From: Histoplasma ohiense
Lineage: Eukaryota > Ascomycota > Eurotiomycetes > Onygenales > Ajellomycetaceae
DNA length: 64,000 bases
NCBI GenBank assembly: GCA_017607445.1
Contig: JAEVHH010000005.1
Location: 873,001-937,000, forward strand
Direction: 5' to 3'
The notes under the pieces were generated by a model. The model saw only the letters and a program-made list of their open reading frames with translations. It was not told the DNA's origin and searched no databases. How positions within the stretch are numbered: the first letter of the stretch is position 1; every line of letters starts with the position of its first letter. The translations under genes and the position numbers were made by a program. Below are positions 57,740 to 64,000 of this stretch, in pieces.

Positions 57740-58811
57740 ATGTCGTTAAATAAAATAGAAATCCTCCCTACCTCATCCTCGCACCTCACTCCTGGTTGGG
57801 CGTACGTCCCAGACACCCGCTATGGTAGCTCTACTGACACTGGGAGGGCTACTGGGAGGGCTTCTGGGGCTCGAAAACGAGCCGTACGTGACCTGGGAGT
57901 CATAGGAAGGGCAGAGGCGTCATCTTCAAGACAAAATACCGCTACTCTAAGGCATATTGCGGAACTTGATCGAGAAAATCATAAAGATACCTATATTCCG
58001 ATTCCGACGAAGCAGAAGAGCGCGATAGCGAAAGGTTAGATAGATCGAAGCTCCCTCTTGTTACTTTTTTTCTCCTCAAACCCCTTTTGTGCATTTGAAG
58101 TATTTCTATCCGTAGGGAAGAATGAAGAAAACGAAATGATACACCAGCTAATATTCAGGAAAAATCACGGCAGACAAACCCAGAGGCAAAACGACATCCA
58201 ACGTCCGCCGTATCCTCCTGTCCCAAAAGACCTTCAAAAATTACCTAGATGACGAGGAAGCTGCGCTAGCCCAAGCTCAATCTCACAGCCCAGCAGCAGG
58301 ACAACCATCTTCGACAACGACAGCTGCCACTGCTCGCTCTACACCTCTGAAATCCAGTAAACTCAGCACCCCACGAACATCATCCCATCCAGCAACAGCA
58401 ACACCCAATAAGATAAGTAGTACTACAGGCCAACCCTCCGAACCACCCAACGTAGCCTCCTCCCGCTCTTCCACCTCCACCATACAGAAACCACAACCAA
58501 ACCAACAACTAATCGCCTCAAATTATGATAACGACCCTCTTCTCCGCTCATACATTCCCTCTGCCCCCTCTGAAAGACTGATGCAACTGCTCCTCGCAGA
58601 GCCACCGCTGTCATACAACGCCTCCCTTGCAACGGTAGCCCCACCGGACTGTGGGACGGGGACACCATCAGTTTCTAAACCACCACGGCACTTTTGTAGC
58701 ATATGTGGCTATTGGGGCAGAGTGAAATGTATCAAGTGCCGCGTGCGGGTGTGTGGGTTGGAGTGTTATCGCATCCACGAAGAAACCAGGTGTGATCGGT
58801 TTTATGCCTAG
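57740..58811 (+). CDS. VPS71: SWR1 complex subunit Vps71/Swc6 (HIT zinc finger, ZNHIT1)
   Basis: Vps71 is a nuclear subunit of the SWR1 remodeller that exchanges H2A for H2A.Z. Two exons (57740-58034, 58159-58811) join to 315 aa. The N-terminal part has the conserved LRHIAELDRENHKDTYIPIP. After the intron come KPRGKTTSNVRRILLSQKTF and KNYLDDEEA. A Ser/Thr/Pro-rich stretch follows, then SYIPSAPSERLMQLLLAEPP. The C-terminal zf-HIT is complete: CSICGYWGRVKCIKC, VCGLECYRIHEETRC, supplying seven Cys and one His for two zinc sites. The 124-bp intron uses a weak GTTAGA donor but a good branch (GCTAAT) and CAG acceptor. Length is slightly above yeast Vps71. Confidence 0.9.
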
Positions 58812-59721
58812 GGAGAGCCGGGTGGCTGCTGGACGTACTGAGTTAAACATCTCTTCTCTGTGAGAGCAACGCTCTCTACTTCCGTATGGCGCTGCTTACA
58901 ACGTATGTCAGCACAACGTGGTCTACAAGAGACGGCAATGGGCAACAGTAGGGCGCAAAATGTCCAGGAATGACCGGCCTCTAGGAAAGCTCTCCATACA
59001 CATTCATACTATGCCCTCTTCCACTTCTATATCTATGGCACGGTCCATGTCCAACACTGAATTGGGAGCTTGAGACATAAGATTTTCCCTGCTTTCTCTG
59101 TGTTGAGACCCTTCATGATTGCTATGGGATCAATGGCTTGAGAAACCAGCAGCCTAGTCTGGTAGGATTGGGCAACTACGGGGATAGTTCTAGGCCGGAT
59201 TATTTAGGTACTATTAATAATCAGTGGGTTGGTTATTAAAATTTGCATGGGCTATGAGGTGTGAAGGCCGGCAGGACCTCGGACCGGAGGTTAGGAAATT
59301 CTACTCTGGGGAAAGTGAAACCACGTTATCTCCTTAGGATATGGGGAGGGGAAAGGACCAGAGAAGCTGTCGTTAACAGCATAGAGGTGTGGAAAATACG
59401 AGCCGTGGAGATTGAGGGGTTCGCATTAAGACAGTATTCATTTTGATTACTGGTCCACTGTCTGGAGCAATATGGACGAAGCGTTATGATGTCAGAAAGA
59501 CCCTGAGAACGTGAGTGAGACTGCTAAGCGAGACGGACAGGGGAATTAGAAAATGCACTGTATTGGCTTCTTGATGTGGTATAATATATACATTTAAGAA
59601 AGATCCGACGCAATAGTCCATGCTAAAACATGGATGAATTAAAAAAATTTATGTATCCCATGTCTAAACCTAAGAATGCACTGTTCATCGCACGCATTCA
59701 CCGCCAGACCCAATAAAAGTC
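58812..59721. other. Intergenic: convergent 3' region, 910 bp
   Basis: This lies between the stops of VPS71 and GUP1. I see no gene; a 61-codon plus frame at 59261 has no support. Confidence 0.6.
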
Positions 59722-62048
59722 TTAACACTTCATATTTATCCCCATCCTCAACTCCCCTTCCCGAATCTCAAACATGAGCTGCACGCCCACAAATAGGCTC
59801 AAACATGCGCCGATAAGATATACCAGCCCACCCAGACTACCCACAATCCCACCCACAAGCCCCTTCAAGCCGTCAAGTCCCAGCGCAAACCCAACAAGAT
59901 TTGCCGCCATCATCAGTAAGATGTTAAAGACCGTGCCCGCGCCACACAGCACGCGATACGCCGTCGGCCGGTCGCGCCATTTATGTGCGGGGAATATTGT
60001 TGTGCCGATTATTTCAGGCAGCACGAAGAGGGTGATGAGCCAACCCCACATGAGCAGGCGGAGGTTAATGTCATGCCACAGCGCGACAAACGTGAAAACG
60101 AGGAGGAAATTGAGGAGACTGCGCGCTTTGGCAAGGATGGGAGAAGTCGGCCCACTATTGTGGTTGTCGTTGCTTGTACTAGTTCTGGCGCGTCTATCAC
60201 CACCGCCACCTAGGGGCACATATAGATATCTGACAATCCACCGGTTGAAAGAGCGGTGCCAACCACGCCAGAAGGCGAGAGCCGAGTAGTTGTCTGACAT
60301 ACAGCGGACCATGTTTTCGGGAGGATCAACGCCGTCGATAAGTGCCCAAAGACGAGCGAAGCGCCAGGGCAACAGCAGTTTAAGCCAGATGTGGTGCAGG
60401 TTGAAATAACCTAACATGCTGAGTTGGAAAGGAGTGTAGACAGACCAGTTCGGGGAGGATTTGGAAATGGCGACGACGTAGATGTAGTGTATGATTACTT
60501 CCATGCTAAGGAGGGCGAGGAGGAAACGAATTCCGTAGAGAATGGTACGGGTTTTAGTTATTGAGGCGGATGGGTAGCGTTGTTGTGAGATGTAGTCGTT
60601 GAAAGTGACGATGGGACCAGTAAGGTAGAGGGGAGAGTAGAGAGCGTAGGCGACGTAGTTTGTGAAGTTGAACGCGCTTCGATGGGCAGGAATAGACACA
60701 CGATCGCGTTCAGACAGGGCGGAGGGGTCAAGTTGTTTCTTCTTTTGCGCGTTAGGGAGGGGCCCAGAGTTTGTATTCTACTAGAAAGGGGATACCATAC
60801 CTCCACAGGACTCGCTGCTCGATAATCAAGGCTCCAATAATAATCAAGATTAAAGCTTATAAGCCTAAGTACCGTGAGGTTGAAAAGAATGTCCCATCTT
60901 GGGATCAAACCGCCACAGCTGTCTAGCCATTTCCCGAAGGAAACTAGCACATTAACTTGCCCTGTAGTTGAGGCGGAAGATGTCCAAGTAAGCATTCTCG
61001 CTAAGTCTGCATAGGGATATCCATTGGACAATTCATTCGCAAATAATATCCCAATGTTAAACATCCATGTCGCAACTGGGATCCTGTTCCTTGGTAATTT
61101 TGTCGCAATATTATAATTAATGGTGAGAATTGCCAGAACTTTGAGAGCTGAAAATCCGTGTAAGGCAGCAATAAATACCAAGGCAAAGTAATAATCAAAG
61201 ATCACTCTCCGTTTCAGGCGCAAGTCGGCAGTCACTGAATCATATCCGGTGATCGCATCGTCTTTGATTTTACTAGATTGAGGAGAGCGCGAATTCGTGC
61301 TTGTTGAAGGGAAAAAGGTATCTATTGCTCTCCGGATTAAAGGATGGATCACCAAGAGCAGGAAAAGATAGGGGATGTTATCGCGAAAGGTCCCATATTG
61401 TGAGTCGGAATTGTCCTGCACGGGACAGTCAGTTATAAGTTTCGAAGAGGAATATGGTCTCTCGCTCCGTTAAGCAAATCAAAGAGGTATAATGGACTCA
61501 CGACTTTCCGGCCCATAAGCCAGCCATCGTCTAAAAGATGCGAGTATTTCGAATACATCGGGTGAGACTCTTAACGCAGTGAACGAGCCAAATTAGCATA
61601 CAACCAATCCGGCCTACCTCAAAAGCTTCAAAGAACCTCCGCCTACCAAAACAGGGAAAGAAGCAAGGCAACTTCTCAAATCCACAAACTCACCCTTCGA
61701 AACATCATAGGCAGCCTTAAACATCATTGGCAGCGCAATAAGCAACACGACATAATAGACATAAAACTCGACTGTTTTCCAACGTGGCGGGGACGTCGTC
61801 AACGAACGGCCAGAAAAACCACCTCCCCGGACTTCTCCCAATTGTGTATGTGTCTGCATTTTCGTCCGCACCCCGCTTCCGCTCTCAGGCTCCTTCGAGT
61901 CCGTCTGTCCCACCACTCCATTATCCGCAGCGGTTGCTCGGGATTCGCTGGCAAGGAGGGCCTTTAGCGGCGTGTTCGACGAAGTTGTGAAACGCGTGTC
62001 AAGTGTATCTAGGGAGTAGAGTCTGCAGAACCAGTGGAGGAGACCCAT
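59722..62048 (-). CDS. GUP1: Membrane-bound O-acyltransferase Gup1
   Basis: Gup1 is an ER multispanning MBOAT enzyme that remodels GPI-anchor lipids; it was first linked to glycerol uptake. Four exons (62048-61694, 61569-61502, 61415-60801, 60741-59722) give 685 aa. The start MGLLHWFCRLYSLDTLDTRF matches the family leader. The short second exon reads SHPMYSKYSHLLDDGWLMGRK. Later blocks include YYWSLDYRAASPVE, KKQLDPSALSERDRVSIPAH, FTNYVAYALYSPLYLTGPIV, and FWRGWHRSFNRWIVRYLYVP. The proposed catalytic histidine is His569 in FVALWHDINLRLL. Many hydrophobic segments follow to the C-terminus. Introns are 124, 86 and 59 bp. The last acceptor could lie three bases further on, removing one Lys. Confidence 0.93.
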
Positions 62049-62695
62049 ACTTTCAACGATTGGCGATAAATTCGGTATTCAGCACAACCGCTAGGTCCAG
62101 GGAAGTGAGCGAGTCAAATGAGGATACGGACTATTGTTCGAGCTTGGATATTTCACAATGGGAGACAAGTTTATCCGGGCATGGTTTCTGCGTTTGGGGA
62201 ACCCTTTCCATCAAGGATCTTTGGCAGCTGGAGGTCCTCGAGCAAAGGAAATTGTTTGTCGCGTGGTCCAAAGTTCTGTAGCTTCGCTGAACCTTGAAGT
62301 GGTGAGGTTGAATTGGCACGTGATTGGCTGAAGGCTCCAGGGGTCGTCTCAAAGCTCAAGCCATGCATGCTAGTAAGTATAAGCAATCTATACATTGAGG
62401 TCTAATCAGGTCTAATAATGTATAACGATGCTGAAAAGAATCTAAATATATAAACAGGGCCTCAGTGAATGATATAGGGGTGGAAATCCAAGCTGATTCC
62501 TCGAAGACAGGACCAGATAACTCTCTCATCCATAATTACTATCCCTAATGCGCCCCGAGCAAAACAAGTTCCAAACCCACAAAACTCATCTCAACCGCCG
62601 TTCTTCACTTCTCAGCACCGGCCGTCATCTAGACCGTCGCGAATGTCCATCGATAGATCACGTTCGTAGAAACTTTCCAACCACGTCGTGTATTC
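62049..62695. promoter_or_regulatory. GUP1 upstream region
   Basis: This 647-bp interval includes, on the GUP1 sense strand, adjacent CCAAT and CACGTG elements (62317-62328), about 270 bp before the start. I see no gene in the interval. Confidence 0.5.
62317..62328 (-). promoter_or_regulatory. CCAAT plus CACGTG composite upstream of GUP1
   Basis: Read toward GUP1, the sequence is GCCAATCACGTG, so a CCAAT box directly abuts an E-box. CCAAT is bound by the HAP complex and CACGTG by bHLH factors. Pairing of the two is suggestive only. Confidence 0.4.
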
Positions 62696-63083
62696 CTAGT
62701 TCCCATACGTAGTGCGCACGCCGTGGTTATACATCTCAATTTCCTTCCTCAGGTCATCGTAGCACTCTGCAGTACCGATGTCGTTGTTCCCATGATTGTT
62801 GATCAACTTCAGCGAGAAACCAGCCTCTTTGGTACTGTCGAGCTTGCCACTTTTGGCTCTGATGTTTCCAAGTCTATACGTGTCATCCAGACCGGCAAAG
62901 TTGACGGCAGAGAGCCTGCTGGCATCCCAGAATGCGCTTTCGCCAAAAAAAAAAAAAAAAAAAAAAAAAAAGGTGTTCAACGACAACGATCATGTTGGTA
63001 TTCATGTCCCTTGCTGTTGGCTTTATGAGAAATGCGGATGCCGGGGTAGCGGCGAAGCCAGTCAGCGCGAAATGAAAATGTAT
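62696..63083 (-). pseudogene. Small secreted-type protein gene interrupted by a 27-nt A/T run
   Basis: The two flanks of an A27 run (T27 on this strand, 62971-62945) both look coding. The 5' part reads IHFHFALTGFAATPASAFLI and KPTARDMNTNMIVVVEH, like a signal peptide plus mature start. The 3' part reads GESAFWDASRLSAVNFAGLD, DTYRLGNIRAKSGKLDSTKE and NNDIGTAECYDDLRKEIEMY, ending GVRTTYGN-stop, with a normal codon pattern. The 28 nt between the last CAC and the GGC put the parts one base out of frame, and no splice pair I tried repairs it. No ATG precedes the signal-like part in frame. It may be a pseudogene, a sequencing error in the run, or a gene whose reading depends on run length. The family is not recognised. 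Confidence 0.45.
62945..62971. repeat. 27-nt poly(A) run
   Basis: An uninterrupted run of 27 A on the plus strand lies inside the secreted-type frame described above. Confidence 0.9.
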
Positions 63084-63647
63084 TTTTGGGATATTATAAG
63101 ATACGCATGGATGTAAGAATTGAATTTGTGGATGAACTCCGTTTGTATAAAAGGCTGATGAAGGGATATTAGACGTGCGGAGCTCTTTTCGATGTGTGGT
63201 CTTCCTTTTCGCTGGATAGAGGCACAAAACCACTATATAAGCGTCCCTGATCCATTCCGGCTCAGCTATACAACAGCGAGAGAAGCTTCATCGTTGTAAC
63301 ATCCAATCTCGTAAGCCCCAGCTTGGAAAATTGAGAGAAGCCCCTTTTCCTTTTCTTCAACACAGCTCTTATTAACACGATTGTTGCGATGCCCATCAAG
63401 CTCACAGCTCAGGATCGGACGCAATGTGAATTAAATCCAAGTCGAAATCGGCCCCCCGCTCTACAAGTTGGTTCAGCTCGATTCCCACTTGCACTGTTTT
63501 TCATACTCGACGGCAATCACAAGGTCAAGATAATTTGACGAAAACGACGTGGTGGTGATTCCGACTCTGAGCTTTAGTCCCAACTCGCACGCACCCACTC
63601 GTCCCCATTCACACCCCCCAGCCCCTATCATCTCACTACGAAAATAG
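63084..63647. other. Intergenic region with TATA-like elements and a short frame
   Basis: Two plus-strand TATA-like elements occur (TATAAAAG at 63146 and CTATATAAG at 63232). About 150 bp after the second, ATG 63389 opens a 49-aa frame beginning MPIKLTAQDRTQ and ending at 63538. It could be a small gene or the first exon of one, but I have no homology and the interval then meets the 3' end of a minus-strand gene. Confidence 0.3.
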
Positions 63648-64000
63648 TCAAGATTTCTCGGGTTCAGAGTGGCGTCTCTCAAACTCATCCCTCTTCCCCT
63701 GGCTTAACGGGGGCGGTAAAATGGCCTTATCCGGATTGAACCACAACTCCCTTGAAACCTTGCTTCCATCGACGCCCTCATATTCAGCTTTACTCGCCAT
63801 CTCGGAAGGCATTCGACGCAGGCATGCAGCGATTAGGTTGGGGGTTAACCCAACCGCATCTACCACATCGCGATCAGCAGTCAGCGAGCGTAGAACCCCG
63901 TCCTTACCTAGTGCGACGCAGCCCTGGAGTGTGGAGTCGAGTTTGAGATTTTTGAGAACAGCACTGAATTCCCGTTGGTCAGGGTCTGTGAAGTACCAAG
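63648..64000 (-). CDS. C-terminal part of an unrecognised gene (truncated by window edge)
   Basis: An open frame enters from the right edge (first full codon at 63998) and runs 116 codons to a TGA at 63648. It reads WYFTDPDQREFSAVLKNLKL, DSTLQGCVALGKDGVLRSLT, ADRDVVDAVGLTPNLIAACL and ends KRDEFERRHSEPEKS. Composition and codon use look real, and the frame has no break. I do not recognise the protein; the 5' part lies outside the window. Confidence 0.6.
   Translation of the reverse strand, partial: WYFTDPDQREFSAVLKNLKLDSTLQGCVALGKDGVLRSLTADRDVVDAVGLTPNLIAACLRRMPSEMASKAEYEGVDGSKVSRELWFNPDKAILPPPLSQGKRDEFERRHSEPEKS

Noticed and set aside
59774..60289. 171-aa plus ORF
   Set aside because: It is a shadow of GUP1 exon 4.
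1..64000. A secondary-metabolite cluster or defence island
   Set aside because: A lone regulator, methyltransferase and PLP enzyme are scattered among housekeeping genes, with no synthase, transporter or contiguous grouping.

Overview
The window is eukaryotic nuclear DNA from a filamentous ascomycete (Pezizomycotina; a eurotiomycete such as a member of the Onygenales is my best guess, not proven). The reasons are short introns (mostly 46-160 bp) with GTAAGT/GTATGT-type donors, CTAAC-like branch points and YAG acceptors, compact spacing, and a gene set typical of this group: a Zn(II)2Cys6 regulator, fungal GRASP, MICOS Mic26/27, DopA, a QDE3/MusN-type RecQ helicase and a Kel3-type kelch protein. 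I found no tRNA, rRNA, CRISPR array or bacterial-style operon. All gene models were spliced by hand from splice signals, frame continuity and remembered family conservation; none was checked by alignment or transcripts.

Layout, left to right. 1-5111: truncated TAF1 (TFIID), TGS1 cap hypermethylase, GRASP/Grh1 and a MICOS Mic26/27 subunit. 5415-7814: mitochondrial intermediate peptidase Oct1. 7815-10377: gene-poor stretch with two decayed coding-like relics. 10378-19462: a large unrecognised protein with a basic N-terminus, proteasome beta-2 (PUP1), and nucleoporin Nup159. 19463-21561: a long empty upstream region before a Zn2Cys6 transcription factor (21562-24990), whose 3' end overlaps in antisense a membrane-anchored methyltransferase (24920-26839). 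27194-33111: a barrel-domain hypothetical, a three-KH RNA-binding protein and a likely CENP-K kinetochore subunit. 33261-37335: a nine-exon prolyl-iminopeptidase-like hydrolase and a PLP-dependent decarboxylase. 37414-45030: Kel3 and RecQ/Sgs1 diverging from a shared promoter. 45709-54470: Mon1 and DopA diverging from another. 54471-55500: a decayed pogo/Fot1-type transposon. 56031-62048: a small mitochondrial-type protein, Vps71 (SWR1 complex) and Gup1. The right end holds a small secreted-type gene broken by a 27-nt A/T run and the 3' end of an unrecognised gene.

Most genes are housekeeping and are not linked in one pathway. Loose themes are mitochondrial biogenesis (Mic26/27, Oct1, the 120-aa protein), membrane traffic (GRASP, Mon1, DopA, Gup1), chromatin and transcription (TAF1, Vps71, CENP-K, RecQ) and RNA export or metabolism (Tgs1, Nup159, KH protein). 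Divergent gene pairs share 300-1170 bp promoters, and five upstream regions carry a CACGTG box. I did not find a convincing new multi-gene system. The most unusual items are the homopolymer-interrupted secreted-type gene, two apparent GC-AG introns, a 9-nt terminal exon in MON1, the overlapping convergent coding ends, and the decayed pogo element with its 66-nt imperfect palindrome.
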